Position numbers and translations under genes: made by a program. Below the pieces are notes generated by a model. That model did no database searches. It had not been told where the DNA came from and was given only the letters and a program-made list of their open reading frames with translations. Of a stretch of DNA of 48,290 bases, positions 17,724 to 25,672 are shown piece after piece (positions within the stretch are counted from its first letter, which is position 1; each line of letters begins with the position of its first letter). The DNA comes from Nocardia sp. SYP-A9097 (GTDB lineage: Bacteria; Actinomycetota; Actinomycetes; Mycobacteriales; Mycobacteriaceae), in assembly GCF_009649815.1 (NCBI RefSeq), contig NZ_WJIC01000041.1, positions 1 to 48,290 on the forward strand, written 5' to 3'.

Positions 17724-18626
17724 GTGACCTCGTCCGACACCACCCCCTCCATCGGCACCGCGCGCGTGAAGCGCGGCATGGCCGAGATGCTGAAGGGCGG
17801 TGTGATCATGGACGTCGTCAATGCCGAGCAGGCCAAGATCGCCGAAGACGCCGGTGCCGTCGCCGTCATGGCCCTCGAGCGCGTGCCCGCCGATATCCGC
17901 GCCCAGGGCGGCGTCTCCCGCATGTCCGATCCGGACATGATCGACGGCATCATCTCCGCGGTCTCCATCCCGGTCATGGCCAAGGCCCGCATCGGCCACT
18001 TCGTGGAGGCGCAGATCCTGCAGTCCCTCGGTGTCGACTACATCGACGAGTCCGAGGTGCTGACCCCCGCCGATTACGCCAACCACATCGACAAGTGGAA
18101 CTTCACCGTCCCCTTCGTCTGTGGCGCCACCAACCTGGGCGAGGCCCTGCGTCGTATCACCGAGGGCGCGGCCATGATTCGCTCCAAGGGTGAGGCCGGC
18201 ACCGGCGACGTCTCCAACGCCACCACCCACATGCGCACCATCCGCGGCGAGATCCGCCGCCTGACCTCGTTGTCCGAGGACGAGCTCTTCGTAGCCGCCA
18301 AGGAACTGCAGGCCCCCTACGAGCTGGTCCGCGAGATAGCCGAAACCGGCAAGCTCCCCGTCGTCATGTTCACCGCCGGCGGCATCGCCACCCCCGCCGA
18401 CGCCGCCATGATGATGCAGCTCGGCGCCGAGGGCGTCTTCGTAGGCTCCGGCATCTTCAAGTCGGGCAACCCCGCCCAGCGTGCCGCCGCCATCGTCAAG
18501 GCGACCACCTTCTACGACGACCCGGACGTCCTCGCCAAGGTCTCTCGCGGCCTGGGCGAAGCCATGGTCGGCATCAACGTCGAAGACATCCCTCAGCCCC
18601 ACCGCCTCGCCGAGCGCGGCTGGTAA
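17724..18626 (+). CDS. pdxS: pyridoxal 5'-phosphate synthase lyase subunit PdxS
   Basis: Makes PLP from ribose 5-phosphate, glyceraldehyde 3-phosphate and ammonia delivered by PdxT; 300 residues, normal length, dodecameric in known cases. Active-site residues are visible: D30 (VIMDVVNAEQAK), K87 (VMAKARIGH) and K155 (RSKGEAGTG), together with GGIATPADAAMMMQLGAEG near the phosphate site. GTG at 17724 has AGGAG seven bases upstream. Its partner pdxT lies about 18.5 kb downstream at 37124 rather than nearby, and a strong terminator follows at once, so the two are transcribed separately. Confidence 0.98.
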   Translation: MTSSDTTPSIGTARVKRGMAEMLKGGVIMDVVNAEQAKIAEDAGAVAVMALERVPADIRAQGGVSRMSDPDMIDGIISAVSIPVMAKARIGHFVEAQILQSLGVDYIDESEVLTPADYANHIDKWNFTVPFVCGATNLGEALRRITEGAAMIRSKGEAGTGDVSNATTHMRTIRGEIRRLTSLSEDELFVAAKELQAPYELVREIAETGKLPVVMFTAGGIATPADAAMMMQLGAEGVFVGSGIFKSGNPAQRAAAIVKATTFYDDPDVLAKVSRGLGEAMVGINVEDIPQPHRLAERGW

Positions 18627-18649
18627 TCGGCCCCGCAACCTGAATTCGC

Positions 18650-18690
18650 ACCGCCGGGCAGTCCTTTCGAGGATTGCCCGGCGGTTTTCT
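18650..18690 (+). terminator. rho-independent terminator of pdxS
   Basis: A 16-bp stem (18650-18665 with 1870-18685 of the same block, i.e. 18670-18685), one G-T pair, closed by the very stable TTCG tetraloop (18666-18669) and followed by TTTTCT. It ends the pdxS transcript 24 bases after its stop. Confidence 0.88.
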
Positions 18691-18754
18691 GTCAACTCGT
18701 AGTTGCCGCTGCGCGAAAACTCGCGCGACGCGGCAGCATTCGATTTGCGAGCAT

Positions 18755-19417
18755 ATGGTCGTGATGACAGCTCCACCGATATTCCAGGGCGATTTCGAGG
18801 CGCATCTGACCGTTCGCGTAGCTGACGAGACAAGTCTGACGGCGCTCGAACGGCATGCCGTGGCACAGGATCTGAAGTTCACGCACATTAGGCTGGCGCG
18901 TGGGCGGGTGCGGGATCAGCCGATGTTGACGGCGCGATACTCGGGAACCTTCTCGTCCGTGCGGGATTCGGTGGCCGAGCTGGTGGCCCGCATGACCGGG
19001 GCCGGATTTCCGTTGCTGCGTACGAAGATCGAGTCCACGCCCTGGACAATCGGGGTGCCCGCCACCGATACCGCCGCGGTGGCACTCGGCTCGAGCTATT
19101 ACTTCGAGCATCATGTGAAGCTGTTGCTCGCAACCGATGTCGATTCCGCGCTGCTCACCGCGATCGCCATCGCGCACGCCGCCTATCTGTCCGCGAATGC
19201 GCGGCGTGTCCGGTCGGATCGCCGCGCGGAGCGCTTCGTGACGCAACGCTGCCGCGCGGTCGGTGAGCCGACCGCCGCCGCCCGACTCGCCGCGCTGTCG
19301 GCGGATCTGGCGGGCGGGCCCTACGAAATACTCTCCGTCGAACGCGAATTCGTCGTCTTCGACAGTGACGAATCCGTGGACGCGGGCTGGATCGATGAGA
19401 AGGGGGAGTTGCCGTGA
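18755..19417 (+). CDS. uncharacterised duplicated-domain partner of the AbiEii-like nucleotidyltransferase
   Basis: About 220 residues, family unknown to me. Two modules with parallel landmarks are visible, numbered from the ATG at 18764. Module 1: FEAHLTV (11-17), HIRLARG (41-47), PMLTARYSG (53-61), AGFPLLRTKIE (80-90). Module 2: FEHHVKL (114-120), HAAYLSANARR (138-148), ERFVTQRCRAVG (156-167), then VEREFVVFDS (192-201). Conserved-looking His, Arg and Glu residues suggest nucleotide or RNA binding, but no named fold is claimed. The ATG at 18764 is an alternative start. The stop overlaps the nucleotidyltransferase start by four bases (GTGA), so the two act together. Confidence 0.82.
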   Translation: MVVMTAPPIFQGDFEAHLTVRVADETSLTALERHAVAQDLKFTHIRLARGRVRDQPMLTARYSGTFSSVRDSVAELVARMTGAGFPLLRTKIESTPWTIGVPATDTAAVALGSSYYFEHHVKLLLATDVDSALLTAIAIAHAAYLSANARRVRSDRRAERFVTQRCRAVGEPTAAARLAALSADLAGGPYEILSVEREFVVFDSDESVDAGWIDEKGELP

Positions 19418-20418
19418 CTGTCACGCCTTGGGAGGAGTTGAGGCACGGTCCGTGGCGGCCTACACAGGTGGTCCCGACCGATCCGCCGACGGAGGAGGTT
19501 CGTGCTGCCAAGGGCCTGCCGCGCACCCTGTCCCCGGTCGCGGGGGAGGGCGTTGTGCAGCATCCGGTTTTCGATCCGGCCGTGGCGGAGTACTCCTACG
19601 GAATGCGTTTGAGCGAACCGCATTTCGCCGATCCAGAGCGCGGTGCCGCCTGGTTCGACGCCCGCCGTGCGGCCATCGACCATGTCCTCGCGGCCGTCGC
19701 GGATTCGCTGTGGGCATCGCAACTGATGCTGCGCGGCAGCGTACTGCTCAGTGCCTGGTACGGGTCGGCGGCCCGACAGCCCGGTGACGTGGATTTCATT
19801 GTGCTTCCACAGAATTGGCAGGTCGACGAACCCGCCACCGACGACATGTTCGGCGATATCGCCGTTCGTGCCGAGCGCGCCTCCCTCACACCCGAGAGCA
19901 TGGTCCACCTGCACGCGGAAGGCGCACTCTCCGACAACATCTGGACCTACGATCGCGTCCCGGGCCGCCGACTGGTCCTACCCTGGACCGCTACCGGCCC
20001 CGATATCCCCTCCGGCACAGTCCAACTCGACTTCGTCTTCAACGAGACAATCCCCCAGCCCGCTGTCTGGTCGGACCTGCCCAACCTCTGCCACCCCGCC
20101 GCGCCGTCCCACCTCCTCACCGCAACCCCGGAGCTCTCTCTCGCCTGGAAACTGTTGTGGCTCACCACCGACATGCATCCCCAGGGCAAAGACTTCTACG
20201 ACGCGGTCCTCCTGGCCGAAAACTGCCGCCTCCCCTACGACCTCCTCGCCACCGTCCTGACCCGCGAAACGAACGGTGCGTGGCTCCCGAACTTCCTGGC
20301 CGGCCTGGACAACAGCGCCGATTGGAAGGAATTCGCCAAGGACCACCCCCACCTGGCCGACCAACAACAATCCTTCATCGACCGCCTACAAGCCGCACTC
20401 GCGCATTTGAAGACCTGA
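19414..20418 (+). CDS. AbiEii-type nucleotidyltransferase
   Basis: 334 residues of the DNA polymerase beta-like nucleotidyltransferase superfamily, AbiEii/AbiGii branch. The whole active site is visible: G108-S109 (LMLRGSVLLSAWYGS), the acidic pair D125 and D127 (PGDVDFIV), a third acid D206 (VQLDFVF), K246 (LAWKLLWL) and the family-typical KDFYDAVLLAE (K259, D260, D263). Known: AbiEii enzymes are toxins of phage-abortive or toxin-antitoxin modules, and relatives modify tRNA 3' ends with NTPs. Here the upstream partner is not the usual winged-helix AbiEi antitoxin. GTG start overlaps that partner's stop by GTGA. Confidence 0.88.
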   Translation: MTVTPWEELRHGPWRPTQVVPTDPPTEEVRAAKGLPRTLSPVAGEGVVQHPVFDPAVAEYSYGMRLSEPHFADPERGAAWFDARRAAIDHVLAAVADSLWASQLMLRGSVLLSAWYGSAARQPGDVDFIVLPQNWQVDEPATDDMFGDIAVRAERASLTPESMVHLHAEGALSDNIWTYDRVPGRRLVLPWTATGPDIPSGTVQLDFVFNETIPQPAVWSDLPNLCHPAAPSHLLTATPELSLAWKLLWLTTDMHPQGKDFYDAVLLAENCRLPYDLLATVLTRETNGAWLPNFLAGLDNSADWKEFAKDHPHLADQQQSFIDRLQAALAHLKT

Positions 20419-20697
20419 GCGCTCGCCGCGCAGGTCGATCGACTTCTGATCGACTGTGCGACAGCGCTATCCGGCGGGTTGCTGAAACCGTCTCGTGTCA
20501 AGGAGTCCATACGCCCTACGGAAACCTGTTGTGTCCTGTCTCACACCCCGTTTTGCCTGCGAAATCGTGCTCCAGCAAACCTCAGCTACTTTCCGGGATT
20601 GTGCTGCTGCAAATTTACTACCTGGTGTTTCCTGGCTACTGTTCGCCACAGTCGCCGATGCATCTGCTGAAGCGCAGTCTTCTGGCAAGGAGCCCGC

Positions 20698-21567
20698 ATG
20701 CTGGAAATCGACCAGTTCACCTATGGTTGGTTGACCCCCACGCTCGCGTATCTCATGTCCGTCATCGGCTCGTTGCTGGCATTGCGCTGCATGGTTCGCG
20801 CGCGCCGTCAGGCCGGGCATCGCGGCTGGATTATTACCGGGGCAATCGCGTTGGGGGGCACTGGAATCTGGGTCATGCACTTCATCGCCATGCTGGGCTT
20901 CTCGGTGCGTGATGCCACCATCCGCTACGACGTCCCGGTGACCGTGCTGAGCGCGTTGATCGCCATGGGCGTTGTCTGGCTTGGTCTTTCGATCGTGGTG
21001 CACCGGCGCGGCGGCGAATGGTTCGCCCTGATCACCGGCGGCGCGATCACCGGCCTCGGCGTGGCGGCCATGCACTACGCGGGCATGTACGCCATGAAAA
21101 CCGATGTCTCCGTTCAATATGACCCATGGGTGGTGCTCGCCTCCCTGGTGATCGCGATCGTCGCCGCCACGGCCGCCCTCTGGTTCGCCCTCCATGTCCA
21201 GGGCCTGGCAGCCACCATCGGCGCGGCCTTGATCATGGGAATCGCCGTGTGCGGCATGCATTACACCGGCATGTTCGCCATGCACGCCCATGTCGCCGAG
21301 CATATGCACGCCCCCGCCGGCGCCCAAGCCAACCAACTCCTGACGCCTCTGATCATCGCGGTCAGCATGGTCACCATGATCATGCTCTTCCAGGTGGGCA
21401 TCACCGAAATAGACGAACCCGACCTCAGTCGCATCCAAGGCCAATACGCCAGCCGCTTCTGGCCCAGCGACCACACCGAACTCCCACCCCGCCCCAAATT
21501 GCGCCCCGACGACTTCCCCACCGAAAATTTCGACCCCCACCGCATCGACCCCCGCCACCGCCGCTGA
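20698..21567 (+). CDS. stand-alone MHYT-domain membrane sensor
   Basis: Integral membrane protein of 289 residues with seven predicted helices and three MHYT-type motifs: VMHFIAM, AAMHYAGM and CGMHYTGMFAMHAH, plus a His-rich loop (AEHMHA). Known: MHYT domains are proposed to sense O2, CO or NO through a copper site formed by the Met and His residues, and usually carry a GGDEF/EAL output. Here there is no output domain; the C-terminus is a Pro/Arg/His-rich cytoplasmic tail of about 45 residues. AAGGAG precedes the ATG. Upstream, 20419-20697 holds no gene and is less GC-rich, so it is the likely promoter region. Confidence 0.92.
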   Translation: MLEIDQFTYGWLTPTLAYLMSVIGSLLALRCMVRARRQAGHRGWIITGAIALGGTGIWVMHFIAMLGFSVRDATIRYDVPVTVLSALIAMGVVWLGLSIVVHRRGGEWFALITGGAITGLGVAAMHYAGMYAMKTDVSVQYDPWVVLASLVIAIVAATAALWFALHVQGLAATIGAALIMGIAVCGMHYTGMFAMHAHVAEHMHAPAGAQANQLLTPLIIAVSMVTMIMLFQVGITEIDEPDLSRIQGQYASRFWPSDHTELPPRPKLRPDDFPTENFDPHRIDPRHRR

Positions 21568-21582
21568 CCTCCACTCCTTTGG

Positions 21583-21620
21583 TGGTACATGCATACCATT
21601 TACGTGGTACGTTCATGCCA
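21583..21620. promoter_or_regulatory. tandem operator copies before the alpha/beta hydrolase
   Basis: Two 16-bp copies, TGGTACATGCATACCA (21583-21598) and TGGTACGTTCATGCCA (21605-21620), match at 13 of 16 positions. They start exactly 22 bases apart, about two helical turns. Each has TGGTA or TGGYA arms and is an imperfect palindrome, as expected for a dimeric TetR-type repressor. The second ends 22 bases before the GTG of the hydrolase. The cognate regulator is not evident in the window. Confidence 0.6.
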
Positions 21621-21642
21621 CCAAGGTTGGAAAGGGGAGATC

Positions 21643-22524
21643 GTGCCGAAGGTTGGGCGGTTCGCGAACGCCGAGGCGGAGCGGACTTATCAGGGTATCT
21701 ACGAAGCGCTGGCAGCGCAGTGGCCGGTGCCGTTCACCGATCTCGAGATCGAAACATCTTTCGGCACAACACGAGTGCGCAAATCGGGGGAGGGTGCGGG
21801 GCTCCCACTTCTGCTGCTCCCGGGAATGTTCGGCAATGTGTTGTTCTGGCAGCCCTTCATCGCAGAATTGGCGCGCGATCGAGTGGTGTACGCCAGCGAT
21901 GTCATCGGATGGCCCGGGCTCAGCACGCAGACCGCGCCTGTGCGCGATGAGGCCGATATCGCCCAATGGGTTGTCGAGGTGATCGACGGACTCGGTGTCG
22001 ACCGAGTTCACCTGGCGGGGTATTCGGCGGGGGCATGGCTGAGTTCCGTTGTGGCGGTGCATAATTCCGATCGGCTGGCGAGTGTGAGCCTGTTGGAGCC
22101 CGCTCCGGCCACCTTCGCCACGCCGCCCTGGCGGGTGCTGCTGAAATTCCTGGCCGCCGGGATGCGGCCGACGCGCGCCAAGATGGAGAAGTTCAACCAA
22201 TGGCTGCAGCCTGGGATTCACTCCACCGATCAGGAGTGGGACCTGATCCTGGCGAGCGTGAAGTTTCGGCCCGGTATGCCTTGGGCGCGGCCGGTCGGGG
22301 CGGAGCGTTTCGCCGCCATCGCCGCACCGATGCTGGTGTTGTTCGGTGCTGAAACGGTGGTGCATGATGCCGGCGGTGTGGCGGGCCTGGTGCGACGTCT
22401 CATTCCCTCGGCTGATGTCGAAATCTATTCCGGCGCAGGGCATGACATGTTATGGGCGCTGCCGGAGCGGGTGATTTCGCGGCTGCTGGACTTCGCCGCA
22501 GCACATGATCATGTGCTGAGTTGA
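21643..22524 (+). CDS. alpha/beta hydrolase
   Basis: About 293 residues with the alpha/beta-hydrolase fold: oxyanion region LLLPGMFGNVLFW, nucleophile elbow GYSAGAW (Ser), acid candidate on FGAETVV and catalytic His in GAGHDMLW near the C-terminus. There is no signal peptide, so it is probably cytoplasmic. The substrate is unknown. I chose GTG at 21643 because GGGGAG lies upstream; the ATG at 21589 falls inside the operator repeats. It is convergent with the XRE-cupin regulator, with 8 bp between the stops. Confidence 0.87.
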   Translation: MPKVGRFANAEAERTYQGIYEALAAQWPVPFTDLEIETSFGTTRVRKSGEGAGLPLLLLPGMFGNVLFWQPFIAELARDRVVYASDVIGWPGLSTQTAPVRDEADIAQWVVEVIDGLGVDRVHLAGYSAGAWLSSVVAVHNSDRLASVSLLEPAPATFATPPWRVLLKFLAAGMRPTRAKMEKFNQWLQPGIHSTDQEWDLILASVKFRPGMPWARPVGAERFAAIAAPMLVLFGAETVVHDAGGVAGLVRRLIPSADVEIYSGAGHDMLWALPERVISRLLDFAAAHDHVLS

Positions 22525-22532
22525 GTTGGGGC

Positions 22533-23102
22533 TCAGCGGGATTCGGTGCGGACTACCGCCTTGTCGCCGTGTGGGCCGAATAGGTGCAGGATTTCCACCG
22601 GGGTGGTGTCGGCGGGGCCGAACCAGTGGGGTTCGGTGGTGTCGAATTCGGCTACTTCGCCCGGGGTGAGGGTTACTTCGCGGTCGCCGAGGATGAGGCG
22701 GAGGCGGCCCGCCAGGACGTAGAGCCATTCGTAGCCGGTGTGGGTGACCAGTTTTGGTTCGCGGGGGGACAGGACTTCTTTGAAGACCTGGACTCGGCCG
22801 GGATATTGGGTCAGGGGGACCAGGATGGTGCCTTTGCGTTTGCGCAGGGGTTTCAGGTGGACTCGGGGGTCGCCGGTGGCGGGGGCGGCGATGAGTTGGT
22901 CTACCGCTATGCGGTGGGCGCGGGCCAGGGGGATGAGTAGGTCGAGGGTGGGGCGGCGTTTGCCGGATTCCAGGCGGGACAGCACGGTGACGGAGAGGCC
23001 GGTGCCGGCCGCGAGTTCTTCCAGGGTGAGGCCACGGTCGTGCCGGATGGTGCGCAGGCGCGGGCCGATGTCGTCGAGTATTCGTGCCAGCTCCGCATCC
23101 AT
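22533..23102 (-). CDS. XRE-family regulator with C-terminal cupin
   Basis: 189 residues. N-terminal lambda-repressor-like helix-turn-helix (LRTIRHDRGLTLEELAAGTG, then VTVLSRLESGKRRPTLDLL; about residues 15-57), then a cupin barrel (about 100-180; KLVTHTGYEWLYVLAGRLRL, LTPGEVAEFDTTEPHWFG) that should bind a small effector. Members of this group often regulate a neighbouring transporter. It is divergent from the MFS gene with a perfect dyad only 10 bp before its ATG, which fits autorepression. No ribosome site is evident, so its mRNA may be nearly leaderless. Confidence 0.93.
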   Translation of the reverse strand: MDAELARILDDIGPRLRTIRHDRGLTLEELAAGTGLSVTVLSRLESGKRRPTLDLLIPLARAHRIAVDQLIAAPATGDPRVHLKPLRKRKGTILVPLTQYPGRVQVFKEVLSPREPKLVTHTGYEWLYVLAGRLRLILGDREVTLTPGEVAEFDTTEPHWFGPADTTPVEILHLFGPHGDKAVVRTESR

Positions 23103-23111
23103 GGATACCAG

Positions 23112-23128
23112 TTTGCGGTTTCCGCAAA
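23112..23128. promoter_or_regulatory. operator between the XRE-cupin and MFS genes
   Basis: Perfect 7-bp inverted repeat TTTGCGG-TTT-CCGCAAA in the 97-bp divergent intergenic region. Its position next to the regulator start, and midway to the transporter, makes it the likely binding site of the XRE-cupin protein controlling both genes. Confidence 0.65.
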
Positions 23129-23199
23129 GATGCTGGACCGGCGGGTCCGATTCTCGCGACCATTCGCGGAGTCATATGACTTCGAACGAAGGGCCGATA

Positions 23200-24588
23200 A
23201 TGACCGTCACCCGAACCGAACCGGTACCACCGGTACTCACCGCCCGCCGGCGCTGGAGCATTCTCGCGGTGTGCAGCGCTGCCATGTTTCTGGTCGGCAT
23301 GGACACCACCATCGTGAATATCGGTCTCCCCGCGATCGGGGCGGGCCTGGATGTCGGGGTGCGCGGCCTCGAATGGACGGTGGACGCGTACACGCTGGTG
23401 CTGGCGAGTCTGCTGATCACCTCCGGCGCACTGGCCGACCGTTTCGGACGGCGTCGCGTATTTCGAATCGGCTTGGGCGTCTTCGGAATCGCCTCGCTGC
23501 TGTGCGCGGTCGCACCCACGGCCGGTGTGCTCATCGCGGCGCGAATCGGTCAGGGCGTGGGCGGATCCATGCTGAGCCCCGTCGCGCTCGCGATTGTCGT
23601 GAACGCCATTACCGATCCGAAGCAGCGGGCACAGGCGATCGGCATCTGGGCCTCGGTCTTCGGGCTGAGTATGGCCGCCGGACCGGTCATCGGCGGCGCG
23701 CTCATCTCCGGGCTCGGCTGGCGCTCGGTGTTCTGGATCAATGCCCCGATCATTGTGATCGCCCTGGTGCTGAGCGCGAAGGTGCTGCCGGAATCCCGTG
23801 CGGCACAGGCTCGTCGGCTCGATATCCCCGGTCAGGTTCTGCTCATCCTCATGGTCGGCGCCTCGGTGGCGGTGCTCATCGAAGGCCCGCACATCGGCTG
23901 GACGACACCACTGACCCTGGCGGGCTATGTCGTGATCATCGCGGCGGCAATCGCATTCGCATACATCGAACCCAAGCGGCCCGCCCCGTTGATGGACCTG
24001 CGACTCTTCCGCCGCCCCACCTTCTCCGCCGCTGTCCTGGGCGCGGTGGCGATATTCGTCGCTCTCAATGCCACCCTCTTGATCAACACTCTCTACCTCC
24101 AGCACGCCCGGGGCATGTCCCCGGCCGAAGCTGGAATATTCACCCTCCCGATGGCATTCGGCGCAACCTTCTGCGCCCCGCTCGCGGGCTACCTGGTCGG
24201 CCGCTTCGGCCCCAGAATGCCCCTCACCCTCGCGGGCGGGTTCATCGCGACCGGCGGCCTCTGCCTGCTGGACCTCACGACCGACACCGGTACGCCCCAG
24301 CTGCTGCTGTCCTACCTGCTGATCGGAGTGGGCTTCGGCTTCGCCAACGCCCCCATCACCAATACCGCCGTGAACGGCCTCCCGCCCGCCCAATCCGGCG
24401 TAGCAGGCGGAATCACCTCGACCGCAAGGCAATTCGGTGCGGCCCTGGGCATCGCGATCGCGGGCGGCCTGATCTCCGGTGCGAGCCCCGATCGCCTCGC
24501 TCAGGTCTCGCATCCGGCGTGGATGTTGGTCGCCGCCTGCGGCGTACTTCTGTTGGCGGTCGCGTGGGCGTCGCCGAAACCGGCCTAG
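23200..24588 (+). CDS. MFS transporter, DHA2 (14-helix) drug-efflux type
   Basis: Inner-membrane proton-coupled exporter of about 462 residues. The MFS motif A ADRFGRRR lies in the loop after helix 2, and the D-motif-like DTTIVNIGLPAIGAGL in helix 1 marks the DHA2 branch (EmrB/QacA-like). Motif C appears as AAGPVIGGAL. Fourteen hydrophobic segments can be counted roughly. GAAGGG is six bases before the ATG at 23200; an in-frame ATG at 23176 with GGAG is also possible and would add 8 residues. It is probably controlled by the divergent XRE-cupin regulator, so the substrate may be that regulator's ligand. Confidence 0.9.
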   Translation: MTVTRTEPVPPVLTARRRWSILAVCSAAMFLVGMDTTIVNIGLPAIGAGLDVGVRGLEWTVDAYTLVLASLLITSGALADRFGRRRVFRIGLGVFGIASLLCAVAPTAGVLIAARIGQGVGGSMLSPVALAIVVNAITDPKQRAQAIGIWASVFGLSMAAGPVIGGALISGLGWRSVFWINAPIIVIALVLSAKVLPESRAAQARRLDIPGQVLLILMVGASVAVLIEGPHIGWTTPLTLAGYVVIIAAAIAFAYIEPKRPAPLMDLRLFRRPTFSAAVLGAVAIFVALNATLLINTLYLQHARGMSPAEAGIFTLPMAFGATFCAPLAGYLVGRFGPRMPLTLAGGFIATGGLCLLDLTTDTGTPQLLLSYLLIGVGFGFANAPITNTAVNGLPPAQSGVAGGITSTARQFGAALGIAIAGGLISGASPDRLAQVSHPAWMLVAACGVLLLAVAWASPKPA

Positions 24589-24656
24589 GCTCTGCGTGCC
24601 TATGCTGCGATGACCGGGGACGATGAGCGCCACGTGACGGCCGTCACGGGTGGGTG

Positions 24657-24683
24657 TGTCACAAAATATGGTTGAGCGGCATC
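24657..24683 (+). promoter_or_regulatory. predicted ECF41-type autoregulated promoter
   Basis: TGTCACA (24657-24663), a spacer of exactly 16 bases, then CATC (24680-24683). From memory, ECF41 sigma factors recognise TGTCACA-N16-CGTC in front of their own genes, so this differs at one base of the -10. A 16-bp perfect palindrome, CGTGACGGCCGTCACG (24633-24648), lies just upstream and contains a related half-site; it may be an operator or the MFS terminator. Confidence 0.65.
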
Positions 24684-24724
24684 TTGTGAACACCACCGCC
24701 GACAGCATCGACAGGAGCGTAGCC

Positions 24725-25618
24725 GTGAGCGACGAACGCAGCCCGGACCCAGCCACCGAAGCCTTTGTCGCACACCGCAACCTGCTGTTCACCGTCGCCT
24801 ACGAGATGCTCGGCTCGGCTGCCGACGCCGAGGACGCACTGCAGGAGACGTGGCTGCGCTGGGCGGACGTGGATCTCGATACGGTCCGCGATCAGCGCGC
24901 CTACCTGGTTCGGATCGTCACCCGGCAGGCGCTCGGCCGCCTGCGCGCACTGGGTCGCCGCAAGGAGTCCTATGTCGGCTCCTGGCTGCCCGAACCACTG
25001 CTCACCACACCCGATGTGGCCGAGGATGTCGAACTCGCTGAGAGCGTTTCGATGGCGATGCTGCTGGTGCTGGAGACCCTCACCCCGACCGAGCGCGCGG
25101 TGTTCGTACTGCGCGAGGTCTTCGACCTGGACTACGACGAAATCGCCGAGGCCGTCGACAAGACTCCGGCCGCGGTCCGTCAGATCGCCCATCGAGCGAG
25201 GTCGCATGTCGCCGCCCGCCGCCCGCGCGGCGAGGTCTCCCCGGCCGATACCCGAGGCGCGCTCGCGGCCTTCCAGCACGCCGTGGAGACCGGCGATATG
25301 CAGGGCCTGCTGGATATCCTCGCCCCGGATGTCGTCTTCCTCGGCGACGGCGGCGGTATCAAACAGGCTGTGCTGCAGCCCATCTCGGGCGCGGACAAGG
25401 TGGCCCGCCTACTCGCCCACGGCCAGATCCGCACCGGGGGTGCGATCATGCGCCCCGCCGAGGTGAACGGCTATCCGGCGCTGATCGTGCATCTCGACGG
25501 CGAGCTCGACACCGTCATGGCCTTGCGCATCGACGACGGTCGCATTACCGGCCTGTACGCCGTCCGCAATCCCGAGAAGCTCTCGCATATGGGGCGTGAG
25601 ACCAGCCTGAGCCGCTGA
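24725..25618 (+). CDS. sigJ: ECF41-type sigma factor (SigJ-like) with SnoaL-like C-terminal domain
   Basis: About 297 residues, far longer than ordinary ECF factors. Regions 2 and 4 are intact (DAEDALQETWLRWADVD; LTPTERAVFVLREVFDLDYD, DKTPAAVRQIAHRARSHV). The linker has WLPEPL, and the C-terminal SnoaL-like domain has DGGG and NPEKL, all hallmarks of ECF41, in which this extension controls sigma activity instead of an anti-sigma factor. GTG at 24725 has AGGAG upstream. It sits behind a matching promoter and so should activate itself. The carboxymuconolactone-decarboxylase-type target gene often next to ECF41 is not present here. Confidence 0.9.
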   Translation: MSDERSPDPATEAFVAHRNLLFTVAYEMLGSAADAEDALQETWLRWADVDLDTVRDQRAYLVRIVTRQALGRLRALGRRKESYVGSWLPEPLLTTPDVAEDVELAESVSMAMLLVLETLTPTERAVFVLREVFDLDYDEIAEAVDKTPAAVRQIAHRARSHVAARRPRGEVSPADTRGALAAFQHAVETGDMQGLLDILAPDVVFLGDGGGIKQAVLQPISGADKVARLLAHGQIRTGGAIMRPAEVNGYPALIVHLDGELDTVMALRIDDGRITGLYAVRNPEKLSHMGRETSLSR

Positions 25619-25672
25619 CCCTCACCGCTGCGCGTACTCATTCTCCCCCAGGTTCGGACGCGCCTATCGCGG

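Noticed and set aside
20467..21594. 375-codon frame antisense to the MHYT gene
   Set aside because: Its His/Gly-rich product is the reverse reading of a clear membrane-protein gene.
22450..24792. 780-codon open frame across the XRE-cupin, MFS and sigJ starts
   Set aside because: Product is Arg/Asp/His/Pro-rich without a recognisable domain and overlaps clear genes.
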